NCBI GenBank assembly: GCA_029934165.1
Contig: JAOZMU010000183.1
Span: 1 to 6,835 of the forward strand
Length of the DNA stretch: 6,835 bases
Direction of reading: 5' to 3'
Source: Bacteroidales bacterium
Lineage (GTDB): Bacteria; Bacteroidota; Bacteroidia; Bacteroidales; JAOZMU01
Shown here: positions 1 through 6,835 of the stretch, piece by piece
How the letters are laid out: every line of letters begins with the position of its first letter
Numbering within the stretch: the stretch's first letter is position 1
Program-made: the position numbers and the translations under genes
Notes under the pieces: generated by a model
What the model was told of the DNA's origin: nothing
The model's input: the letters and a program-made list of their open reading frames with translations, nothing else
The model's database searches: none

Positions 1-58
1 ATATTTACTTGTTCATATTTCGCTGATTAAGTGAACTTTGCAGAAATGCGTAAGTAAC

Positions 59-82
59 ATTAAATAGGTCTTAGACCTTAAT
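59..82 (-). terminator. Imperfect hairpin downstream of the RelA/SpoT gene (weak terminator candidate)
   Basis: An inverted repeat pairs AGGTC (66-70) with GACCT (74-78) around a three-base loop. A further ATTA/TAAT pairing (59-62 with 79-82) is possible across a three-base bulge. It lies about 50 bases past the stop codon of the only gene that reads towards it, where an operon terminator would be expected. There is no U-rich tail on the minus-strand transcript, so it is not a standard intrinsic terminator and may be chance or an RNA 3'-end structure. The rest of 1-130 shows no coding frame worth calling. Confidence 0.25.
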
Positions 83-130
83 CTGATAATTATAAAGTTT
101 GCAATTGCTGTACTTGAAAACAATTTGGTA

Positions 131-2377
131 TTATACTTCATCGGTGAAATACTCAGACGACTGAGAAGAAACACGGATAACAGATTTCATTCCCTCAATT
201 TTACGTAGCAGTGTAATAAGCGTATCTAAATCTTTGTCGTCTCTAACATAGAGATTTATCGTTCCTTTGAAAATTCCCTCTGTGCTAAAAATCTCTAAGC
301 CTTGCATATTAATATTCAAATCCATTGAAATTACATGAGCAATATCAATGACCATTTTTTTTCTATCAATTCCGCGCAACTCAATGGTTATCAAGTGATT
401 TTCAAATTCTTGCGGAATCCAAGTTACTTTTGCAACTTTACGACTCTGACTGGCTCCCAGCATTATGGCAAAACTACATACGGCAGTATGAATGAGGACT
501 TTACCTTCTGACGATTGATATGCTATTGCGTCTTGACCAGAAATTGGATGGCAACATTTTGCTAAAACATAATTACGCTTAAATAACTTATGTCCAATAT
601 AATATGGGTCTTTTGGAACAATTTTCTGAATTTCGAATCCTTCGTCTTCTGGTTTTATTTTTTCTTCGTCTTCGGTTTTACGCTTAAAAATATTAGTAAT
701 TTTATCCACAAATTTAGGTCGGAAAATACGTAAAATATCTTCTTGTTTTATTACTTCTCGTCCAATATTTAAAAATACATCGTCTTTTGTTTTACAACGT
801 ATTGCATTTTTAAAATGGTCGAACTTTTGTTGAATAATCTCTATATCAATATTTTTGGTTATTTTCTCGAATAGTTTTTTACCATATTCTATGCTTAACT
901 TTCGCTCGGTGCGGAAAAAAAACTTCAGCTTTGTTTTTGCTCTCGCTGTTTTGATGTACGAAAGCCAATTTTTGCCCGGCTGAACGCTCTCTTCTGTGAG
1001 GATTTTCGCTTGGTCTCCGTTTGTCAAGACATGAAAACGCGAAACCAATTTTCCGTTCACGTATGCTCCCGAACAATGAAATCCTAGGTCGGAATGAATA
1101 TCATAAGCCATGTCGATGATGCACGAATTTTTTGGCAAATTAACAATCTTTCCTTTCGGTGTGAAAACATAAATTTCAGATGCAAATAACTTATACTGAA
1201 TAACATCCATCATTTCATGACCGGGCATTTCTTTGTTGGATAAATGCTCATCAATACTATCAATCCACTTTTGTATATTGTTATTTTCTTCGTAAAATTC
1301 ACTGTATTTTTTCATCGCACCAATACCTCGGCTGGCAACATCTTGCATTCTTGTGCTTAAAATTTGAGATTCAAATTTCTTTCCATCTACCATCAAATCA
1401 AGTAAAATGGCTTCAAATCCGTTGCTTTTTGGCGTTACCGTAAAATCGCGTAAACGCTGCGGAACAGGGTAAAAAACATCTGTCATCAAAGAATAAACCG
1501 AGTTGCATTGGCTACGCTCGTTTCTTTCTCCATTTGGGCAAAATACAACCCTTGCTGATGAATAATTGTAAATTTTGCTAAACGGAATATTTTTATCGCG
1601 CATTTTTTTAAATATCGAATAAACAGAGTTTTGCTCGCTTATTATTGTATATTTTACGTCATTCTCTTCTAATTTTTGTGAGATAATTTTCTTAAATGTT
1701 ATCATTAGTTTTTCGCGCGAACTTGCTTTTTTTGCAATGCTGTTCACTGTTTCTTCGTATTTTTGCGGGTGAAGATATTTAAACGCCAAGTCTTCCAACT
1801 CCTTTTTTATCAGATAATAACCAAGTCTATGTGCCAATGGAGAATAAACATGTAGTGTTTCACTTGATTTTTTTCGTCGTTTATGCTCTGCCATATTTTC
1901 CATGGTTCGCATATTGTGTAATCTATCGGCTATTTTTATTAAAACAACATTAATATTTTTTGGGATTGTGATAAGCATCTTCTTGAAATTTATCACCTGC
2001 AATTCATCTTTCGAGTTATAAATGTCCTCAATTTTGGTAAGCCCATCGAGAATAGAAGCCTTTTCGTGTCCGAACACTGAAACCATTTGCTCTAAAGTGT
2101 ATTCTGTGTCTTCTACAACATCGTGAAGCAAAGCGCATACCACCGCATTAGCATCAAGGCTCATCTCTTGGGCAACAATTTGCGCAACCTCTATCGGGTG
2201 ATGAATATACGGCTCGCCAGATTTACGTCGCTGGTATTCATGCGCAGTAAATGCAAGCGAGAATGCAAATTCGACCATTTTTCGCTCCGTATAATTACGA
2301 AACTTGCACACAGAAAGAAGGTTCTTGTAGGCTTTCATTACGTCGTAAATCTCTGTTGTAGTAAATGGCTTATCCAT
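131..2377 (-). CDS. spoT: RelA/SpoT homologue, predicted (p)ppGpp hydrolase with degenerate synthetase domain
   Basis: Long RSH-family enzyme of 748 residues, near the usual family length, cytosolic, acting on the stringent-response alarmone (p)ppGpp. The order is HD hydrolase (about 29-180), synthetase-like domain (240-355), TGS (399-460, EIYVFTPKGK), a helical stretch, a Cys-rich zinc-finger-like region (CC at 608-609, H630, C634) and ACT (656-737). The hydrolase motifs look complete: R51, H60, HD at 85-86, ED at 89-90, D151 and N155 in ADRLHN. The synthetase motifs are not: the GRPKH-type ATP-binding motif reads SEQNS (247-251), the catalytic Asp of the IYD motif is Asn (N271), YQSLHT reads FEAILL (321-326) and QIRT reads QILS (338-341). 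I infer hydrolase-only activity plus ribosome or regulatory sensing through the C-terminal half. A charged linker lies at about 565-585. The ATG follows an AT-only-like leader, 33 bases after the upstream gene. The family call is firm; the symbol is provisional because it rests on the intact hydrolase. Confidence 0.93.
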   Translation of the reverse strand: MDKPFTTTEIYDVMKAYKNLLSVCKFRNYTERKMVEFAFSLAFTAHEYQRRKSGEPYIHHPIEVAQIVAQEMSLDANAVVCALLHDVVEDTEYTLEQMVSVFGHEKASILDGLTKIEDIYNSKDELQVINFKKMLITIPKNINVVLIKIADRLHNMRTMENMAEHKRRKKSSETLHVYSPLAHRLGYYLIKKELEDLAFKYLHPQKYEETVNSIAKKASSREKLMITFKKIISQKLEENDVKYTIISEQNSVYSIFKKMRDKNIPFSKIYNYSSARVVFCPNGERNERSQCNSVYSLMTDVFYPVPQRLRDFTVTPKSNGFEAILLDLMVDGKKFESQILSTRMQDVASRGIGAMKKYSEFYEENNNIQKWIDSIDEHLSNKEMPGHEMMDVIQYKLFASEIYVFTPKGKIVNLPKNSCIIDMAYDIHSDLGFHCSGAYVNGKLVSRFHVLTNGDQAKILTEESVQPGKNWLSYIKTARAKTKLKFFFRTERKLSIEYGKKLFEKITKNIDIEIIQQKFDHFKNAIRCKTKDDVFLNIGREVIKQEDILRIFRPKFVDKITNIFKRKTEDEEKIKPEDEGFEIQKIVPKDPYYIGHKLFKRNYVLAKCCHPISGQDAIAYQSSEGKVLIHTAVCSFAIMLGASQSRKVAKVTWIPQEFENHLITIELRGIDRKKMVIDIAHVISMDLNINMQGLEIFSTEGIFKGTINLYVRDDKDLDTLITLLRKIEGMKSVIRVSSQSSEYFTDEV

Positions 2378-2410
2378 AGTAAATTATTATTATAATATTA
2401 GTTTATCAAA

Positions 2411-3988
2411 TCAATGGTATAAAACACTAACATGACCGCTTTTATTTATTGACTTGCCATGAGAATTGACAAAATTGAGTTGGTATAAATACACACCTTC
2501 GGCAACGACATTTCCATCGCCTGCTTTTCCGTCCCAACCAATTTGAGGGTTATCAGTATTAAAAATTACATTTCCCCATTTGCTATAAACAACAAAATTA
2601 TAAGCCGAAACAAATGTAACCAAAGGCTTAAATATTTGGTTTTTTTCGATGGTACTATATGGATTAAAGGCATTTGGAATTGCAAATTTTGCATCTTGCA
2701 ATGCACAAACTACATTGGAACGGCTTTTTCCTGAAACTCCGTAAGGGTTTTCATCGGTTTCGACGGCTTCTATGTAGTAACAAAAATTGCCTTTAACTAA
2801 TTCATTGTTAATGTATTGCCCAACAAAACCTGCAACATTATCTGTATATTGCAAATTATTATCCGTAACAACCTCAATAGATGCAAATTCGCCTTCGTCA
2901 ACGCTCCGGAAAATCTCAAACTGCTCAATTCCGCCACGCCAATTTTTATAATTATTCCAGTGTAAAATATTATGCCCAAAATTCTCGGGACTAAGCTCGA
3001 CAGATAACCGAATATTATGCGCAACATTCGAGCTATCAATAATTTGCCCGCATTCGTTCAACGCCAACAAGCGATAAAAATAGACCAGACTTGCAACATC
3101 AAATTGCTCATCGACAATAAAAAAATCGTCTTCTGGTGTTATGGTTGCAATGGTATCAAAACCAAATAGATAGCTATCGGATTTTAATAATTTAAACTCC
3201 ACATATTCCAGATTACCTGCCGCAGAAAATTGTAGCTGGCAGGTGGTTTCATTCAAAACAGTACCAAAATCTGCGTTTATATAATCTGGACTGGCAACTT
3301 CCTGAGTTTCAATGGAAACCAAATTTGAGGTCGAAGATTTCTGACCAGAGTTATCTTTTGCGACAACAAAATAATAGTACTTTTGTCCGGCAGACGGAAC
3401 TACGTGATTAAAAGCATTTTCTGCAAATGTAACTGTTCCTGCAATTAGTGGTATCGGATTAGCATTGGTGTAATAAAAGACTTGATACATAGCAATATCG
3501 CTGCCCCAACCATCGTACGCCGTCCACTGCAAACTGTTTTGCAAAGTGCAATAATCCCAAACAGGTTGAGCAAGCAAAATTGTGGAATGTTGCTCGCTCA
3601 TCTGATTGCTGTAAATGGTGTCGTTTTCAACAATTTTGTACGAAACAACACGATATGATTCGCTACGTAAGCTAGGATTTGCAACGCCAAAAATCGTAGA
3701 ATTATCCTCGTAAAACATTGGTGTAGAAGTGTTTAAAATTGCCACAGTATTAAATGTCCCGGAAATAATTCCCGGAAAATCGAAAATTTTTCTCTTAACC
3801 ACATAACCATCTACGTTATCAAGATTTGTCTGCGACCAACCGACAGAAACCTGACTATTGCTTAAATTTACACTCACAGAATCCAGAAACGGATTGTCTG
3901 GAATTTGAGCATTCGCACGAGTTTTTATCGTCAACAAAACAAGGCAATAAACTAAAATACGTATATATTTAAAATTATTCCTACTCAC
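2411..3988 (-). CDS. Secreted protein with fibronectin-III-like modules and T9SS type B (CHU_C) C-terminal sorting domain
   Basis: A 525-residue exported protein of unknown specific role. Residues 1-27 form a signal peptide: basic N-terminus, hydrophobic core about 11-21, and a likely cleavage ANA|Q after residue 27. Four beta-rich, fibronectin-III-like modules follow at roughly 35-135, 137-228, 235-325 and 327-430. Modules 2 and 4 share a W..Y..W...I pattern (155-167 and 344-355). The last 90 or so residues (from 432) match the gliding-motility-associated C-terminal domain: PNAF at 438, YSKWGNVIF at about 468-475, WDG at 485-487 and EGVY at 497-500. In this family the domain directs export through the type IX secretion system to the surface or medium. 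The start is GTG at 3986-3988: an in-frame TAA lies immediately upstream, and this start gives a proper signal peptide. No catalytic domain is visible, so adhesion or a structural surface role is only a guess. Confidence 0.9.
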   Translation of the reverse strand: MSRNNFKYIRILVYCLVLLTIKTRANAQIPDNPFLDSVSVNLSNSQVSVGWSQTNLDNVDGYVVKRKIFDFPGIISGTFNTVAILNTSTPMFYEDNSTIFGVANPSLRSESYRVVSYKIVENDTIYSNQMSEQHSTILLAQPVWDYCTLQNSLQWTAYDGWGSDIAMYQVFYYTNANPIPLIAGTVTFAENAFNHVVPSAGQKYYYFVVAKDNSGQKSSTSNLVSIETQEVASPDYINADFGTVLNETTCQLQFSAAGNLEYVEFKLLKSDSYLFGFDTIATITPEDDFFIVDEQFDVASLVYFYRLLALNECGQIIDSSNVAHNIRLSVELSPENFGHNILHWNNYKNWRGGIEQFEIFRSVDEGEFASIEVVTDNNLQYTDNVAGFVGQYINNELVKGNFCYYIEAVETDENPYGVSGKSRSNVVCALQDAKFAIPNAFNPYSTIEKNQIFKPLVTFVSAYNFVVYSKWGNVIFNTDNPQIGWDGKAGDGNVVAEGVYLYQLNFVNSHGKSINKSGHVSVLYH

Positions 3989-4042
3989 TTATTTTTGATT
4001 TTTTGCTACACAGTTTTTACAATTTATCTCTCAAATAAATAC

Positions 4043-5350
4043 CTAGTCGGTATCAAATCCATCAGGATTGCCAGAAACAACTTGGGTCATCGAATCTTCG
4101 TGCAAATATTTCTTAGCATAATCGCGTATTTCTGTTGGAGTTATTTTATTTACTACTTCAATAAAATTATCAAAAAACTCGAATGTCATATCATATTCTT
4201 TCATCGACCAAAAAGTTTGCATAGCACCAAATGGTCCATCAAAAAGTTTAAGCATTTCGCTTAATATCTGATTTTTAACAACTTCCAATTCCTCAACGCT
4301 TACCAATTCTTGACGTATCCGCCGAATTTCTTTATATATTTCGTCCAGAGCATCTTTGCAAACTTCATTGGCAACATCTGTTTCGATAAGAAAATATCCT
4401 GAATCGCGTGCAGATGCAATCATCGAATCAATATGATATGTGTATCCTTTGTCTTCGCGCAAGTTTTGCATAAGCCGCGAGCCAAAAAAACCGCCCAAAA
4501 TGGTATCAACAATTTTCACTCCGATATAATCCGAATGTTTTTTGTTAATCATTTTTTTGCCAATGCAAATTGTCGATTGCATAGCATTTTCCTTTTTTAT
4601 AAAAACACGCTCAGTGCCGTTATTTTCTGGGATTTCAAACTTTTTGTCCTCCGAAAAAGACTTTCCGCGCCAATTTTCTTGTCCGAAAGTTTGATTTACT
4701 TTTTGAATAATAGTATCATCAAATTTGCCGGCAAGTAGGATTTTACAATTATCTGAATTATAATAACGCTTATGAAAATCAAAAAGTTGCTCTGTATTCA
4801 AATTTTTATAATCTTTTAGCTCCGTAATTTTACCATACGGATGCGCTATCGAAAATAATAATTTAAAAAACTCTCTACGAGCAATAAAACCAGTGCGTTC
4901 GTGCTGAACATGAAAGCCCTGTATCCGTTTATTCATCATCGTTGCAAACTCGTCTTGTGGAAAAGTTGGCTGAAAAACCATGTCTTGTAGAATTTCTATT
5001 GTCTGTGGCAAGTACTTACTCAAAGTATAAACTCCTACATTAGAACTATGTCTATTTGCGCCAAGTGTCGGAAAAGCACCGTAAAAATCAATGCTCTCGG
5101 CAATTTTTTGCGCACTCATTTTTTTTGTTCCCTCTGCCAACATAACAGCAGTCGAGCTTGCAATTAGCGGTTCTTTTTGCGCATAGGACCCGCCCTTGAA
5201 AATTAATTCCAATCGCAAAATGTCCAGATTTCCAGCATTAACAGAAAAAAGTTCGATTCCGTTATCTAGTTTTAAAACCTTTGGCTCAATATATTCGATT
5301 CCCGGTATTGGTTCAAAATCCGGTTGTATTTTTCTATTTAGAATACTCAT
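4043..5350 (-). CDS. M16 family peptidase-like subunit without HxxEH (R/Y partner subunit)
   Basis: A 435-residue protein with the two-lobe layout of M16 (insulinase/mitochondrial processing peptidase) proteins: N-terminal lobe about 22-210 and C-terminal lobe about 245-425. The zinc motif HxxEH, expected just before the conserved GT (74-75), is replaced by SSTAV (65-69), so it cannot bind catalytic zinc in the usual way. It keeps the C-lobe substrate-binding pair, R298 and Y305, in LREDKGYTY. In known M16B heterodimers one chain carries the zinc site and the other this Arg/Tyr pair, which fits the adjacent upstream gene exactly. No signal peptide or membrane segment is visible, so the complex is probably cytosolic. 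The ATG start lies 31 bases after the stop codon of the catalytic partner, behind an A-rich leader. The subunit role is inferred from motifs and adjacency; the family call is strong. Confidence 0.92.
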   Translation of the reverse strand: MSILNRKIQPDFEPIPGIEYIEPKVLKLDNGIELFSVNAGNLDILRLELIFKGGSYAQKEPLIASSTAVMLAEGTKKMSAQKIAESIDFYGAFPTLGANRHSSNVGVYTLSKYLPQTIEILQDMVFQPTFPQDEFATMMNKRIQGFHVQHERTGFIARREFFKLLFSIAHPYGKITELKDYKNLNTEQLFDFHKRYYNSDNCKILLAGKFDDTIIQKVNQTFGQENWRGKSFSEDKKFEIPENNGTERVFIKKENAMQSTICIGKKMINKKHSDYIGVKIVDTILGGFFGSRLMQNLREDKGYTYHIDSMIASARDSGYFLIETDVANEVCKDALDEIYKEIRRIRQELVSVEELEVVKNQILSEMLKLFDGPFGAMQTFWSMKEYDMTFEFFDNFIEVVNKITPTEIRDYAKKYLHEDSMTQVVSGNPDGFDTD

Positions 5351-5381
5351 TTTTCATCTTTTTTCATTAAAAACCCATTCT

Positions 5382-6623
5382 TTATTTTTTCTCTGCCAAA
5401 TAATATAAGGTCGAACAGTTTTCTTTCCGAAAAACCTCTTGCGCAACATCTTGAATTTGAGATGCGCTGACTGTCAGATATTTACCGACCTCGCTATTTA
5501 TCATTTCTGCTCCACCTATCAACTCAAAGCTAGCAAGAGTACGTGCCATTTGGAGTGGACTGATTTGTGAAAACACAAAAGTTGACTCGATTTTATTTTT
5601 TACTTTGCTTAATGTATAATCATCAACTATCTCATTTTTAATCAAATCCAGCTCTTCTTGAATTGCCATCTCGGCTTTGTCCATATCAATACCATTCATC
5701 AACTTGCCTTCGACGACAAACAAGCCTTCGTCGATAGAATCGTGCAAATAGGCATCAATTGAACTAAATATTTTCTTTTTCTGAACAAGGTTTTGGTGCA
5801 TCTGCGCTGATTTTCCGTTAGATAAAACATCTGACATTAAGTCGGTAGCATGAAATTTTGTGTCCACGCGATTATACATGTGATACGCCTTATAAATACC
5901 ATCGTAAGGAACTTGCCGCGTAACTGTTTGTGTTCTTGCGTCTTTTTGCGTTGGCTCTTTTGGTAATTTACGCTTAGGTGTATTTCGCATTTCTATTTCA
6001 GAATACCATTTTTCAATTAATCGAATTGTGGCATCAAAATCAATATTTCCAACGATGGATAAAATTGCGTTATTTGGAGCGTAATATTTATAAAAAAACT
6101 CTTTCACATCGTCTAAAGTTGCATCTTTGATATGATCCATCGTTGCGCCAATTGTTGACCAACGATACGGGTGAATTTTGTATGCCATCGGTTTCAAAAT
6201 TAGCTTCGCATCGCCGTACGGCTGATTCAGATACGACTGCTTATACTCTTCTATCACAACGTCTTTCTGGATATTTAACTTCTCCTGCGAGAAATTTAAC
6301 CCAAGCATTCTGTCGGATTCCAACCAAAGTGCGGTTTCGATATTTTGTGTCGGAACATAGGTATAATAGTTTGTGTAATCCGAGTTTGTAAACGCATTAT
6401 TCTCTCCTCCAACAATTTGCAGCGGTCTGTCAAAATCTGGAATATTTACTGAACCTTCAAACATCAGATGCTCAAATAGATGCGCAAATCCCGTTTTGTT
6501 TGGCGATTCGTCGCGCGAGCCAACATCATACAATGTATTTATAAAAACAAATGGGGTCGTATTGTCTTTTTGCAGTAAAACGCGCAATCCATTTTTTAGT
6601 GTATATCTCTTAAATTCAATCAT
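5382..6623 (-). CDS. M16 family zinc metallopeptidase, catalytic subunit
   Basis: A 413-residue M16 peptidase, the single-repeat length typical of M16B subunits. The inverted zinc motif HLFEH is at 48-52, with H48 and H52 as zinc ligands and E51 as the catalytic base. The third ligand is most likely E126 in VVIEEY, 74 residues on, the usual spacing. Other family signatures are NGLRV near the N-terminus, GGENNAFT at 72-79 and the FxxxxYAPNNAIL block around 177-188. In the C-lobe the Arg/Tyr pair used for substrate binding is absent: V280 and S287 occupy those places, seven residues apart as in the partner. It therefore probably needs the protein encoded immediately downstream for activity. No signal peptide is visible, suggesting a cytosolic peptide- or oligopeptide-degrading enzyme; the substrate cannot be told from sequence. 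The ATG lies behind a strongly AT-rich leader, and this is the first complete gene of the gene set. Confidence 0.95.
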   Translation of the reverse strand: MIEFKRYTLKNGLRVLLQKDNTTPFVFINTLYDVGSRDESPNKTGFAHLFEHLMFEGSVNIPDFDRPLQIVGGENNAFTNSDYTNYYTYVPTQNIETALWLESDRMLGLNFSQEKLNIQKDVVIEEYKQSYLNQPYGDAKLILKPMAYKIHPYRWSTIGATMDHIKDATLDDVKEFFYKYYAPNNAILSIVGNIDFDATIRLIEKWYSEIEMRNTPKRKLPKEPTQKDARTQTVTRQVPYDGIYKAYHMYNRVDTKFHATDLMSDVLSNGKSAQMHQNLVQKKKIFSSIDAYLHDSIDEGLFVVEGKLMNGIDMDKAEMAIQEELDLIKNEIVDDYTLSKVKNKIESTFVFSQISPLQMARTLASFELIGGAEMINSEVGKYLTVSASQIQDVAQEVFRKENCSTLYYLAEKK

Positions 6624-6765
6624 ATATAAAAATTTATTTTTTTTATTATTATAACGAATGTTAAATTAACATGGCTCATTATTTGCTGATTTTCAGTCAA
6701 ATAGTAAATTGTTGTCTCAATATTAAAAAGCAGGGTTTGTTCATAAAATTTGTTTGTTTTGTCAA
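6624..6765 (-). promoter_or_regulatory. AT-rich leader upstream of the M16 genes, presumed promoter region
   Basis: This stretch separates the first M16 start codon from the GC-rich repeat and is the natural place for the operon promoter. It is extremely AT-rich near the gene (8 of 50 bases are G or C in 6631-6680). On the minus strand a TACTATTTG (6698-6706) resembles the Bacteroidota -7 element TAnnTTTG but has one extra spacer base and no well-placed -33 partner, so no exact promoter is called. No Shine-Dalgarno sequence is seen, as is common in this phylum. Confidence 0.25.
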
Positions 6766-6830
6766 ACCGCTTGCTACAAAGGCGTTTTGCGGCAGGGATT
6801 GTAGCGGTAGCTTGGCGAAGTGGCTTGCGA
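6766..6830. repeat. GC-rich intergenic palindromic element, probable dispersed repeat cut by the window edge
   Basis: The stretch 6781-6830 is 60% G+C (30 of 50 bases), in sharp contrast to the flanking leader. It contains a perfect 7-base inverted repeat, GCTACAA (6773-6779) with TTGTAGC (6799-6805). A second overlapping inverted pair, ACCGCT (6766-6771) with AGCGGT (6803-6808), could form an alternative or extended stem. GCTTGC occurs at 6769-6774 and again at 6823-6828, with a near copy, GCTTGG, at 6810-6815. The composition and stem-loop arrangement resemble small dispersed intergenic repeats of bacterial genomes. Only one copy is in view, so dispersal is inferred. It may extend past the window end. 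Confidence 0.45.
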
Positions 6831-6835
6831 TTTTT

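Larger units (their letters stand above)
131..6623 (-). other. Putative four-gene operon
   Basis: Four consecutive minus-strand genes are separated by 31, 54 and 33 bases, none of which contains a convincing hairpin with a U tract or a recognisable Bacteroidota promoter. The two M16 genes almost certainly belong together. Joining the surface protein and the RelA/SpoT gene to the same transcript rests on spacing alone, and internal promoters in the AT-rich gaps cannot be excluded. Confidence 0.5.

Noticed and set aside
11..36. Inverted repeat GTTCA/TGAAC with a 16-base spacer near the left edge
   Set aside because: Only five paired bases, a long loop and no U tract; expected by chance.
879..1076. 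65-codon minus-strand open frame inside the RelA/SpoT gene
   Set aside because: Lies wholly within a well-supported gene in another frame and has no recognisable features; a shadow frame.
3953..3988. Secreted protein considered as a lipoprotein because of a Cys in the signal region
   Set aside because: C15 is within the hydrophobic core, preceded by LVY rather than a lipobox, and a better ANA|Q signal peptidase I site follows.
3995..4264. Plus-strand open frame of 89 codons over the end of the second M16 gene
   Set aside because: Antisense to a conserved coding region, with no family resemblance; its Ile/Phe/Tyr richness is what AT-rich antisense sequence gives.
4433..4738. Plus-strand open frame of 101 codons within the second M16 gene
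   Set aside because: Antisense to the conserved R/Y region of the M16 protein, with no recognisable domain; treated as a shadow.
5347..5367. Six-codon mini-ORF (MKKDEK) whose TGA overlaps the ATG of the second M16 subunit
   Set aside because: Too short and Lys-rich in an A-rich leader; such frames arise easily by chance and there is no further support.
6698..6720. Possible Bacteroidota promoter (TTG ... TACTATTTG, minus strand)
   Set aside because: The -7-like element has an extra spacer base and the TTG is only 11 bases away, far shorter than the usual -33/-7 distance.

Overview
This 6.8 kb window looks like chromosomal DNA from a T9SS-bearing member of the Bacteroidota. Three things suggest this: the AT-rich base composition, A/T-rich leaders without clear Shine-Dalgarno sites, and a secreted protein ending in a gliding-motility-associated (CHU_C, type B) C-terminal sorting domain. 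I cannot place it to a genus.

All four genes are on the minus strand, so transcription runs from high to low coordinates. In that order they are: a zinc M16 peptidase subunit with an intact HxxEH motif (5382-6623); a second M16 subunit that has lost HxxEH but keeps the Arg/Tyr pair of the C-terminal half (4043-5350); a secreted protein of fibronectin-III-like modules with the sorting domain (2411-3988); and a long RelA/SpoT homologue with an intact ppGpp hydrolase site and a badly eroded synthetase site (131-2377). The gaps are 31, 54 and 33 bases, with no clear terminator or promoter inside them, so one operon is plausible.

The two M16 proteins very probably form one heterodimeric peptidase, each supplying the half of the active site that the other lacks. 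The RelA/SpoT protein is predicted to degrade (p)ppGpp and to regulate, but not to make the alarmone, so a separate synthetase would be expected elsewhere in the genome. I see no direct functional link between these two activities and the surface protein.

The right edge (6766-6830) is GC-rich, unlike its AT-rich surroundings, and holds inverted and direct short repeats. It looks like a dispersed intergenic repeat cut by the window edge. The left edge (1-130) holds only a small imperfect hairpin after the RelA/SpoT gene. I found no RNA gene, CRISPR array, insertion sequence or clearly new multi-gene system. The most useful oddities are the dead synthetase site, the split M16 active site and the edge repeat.
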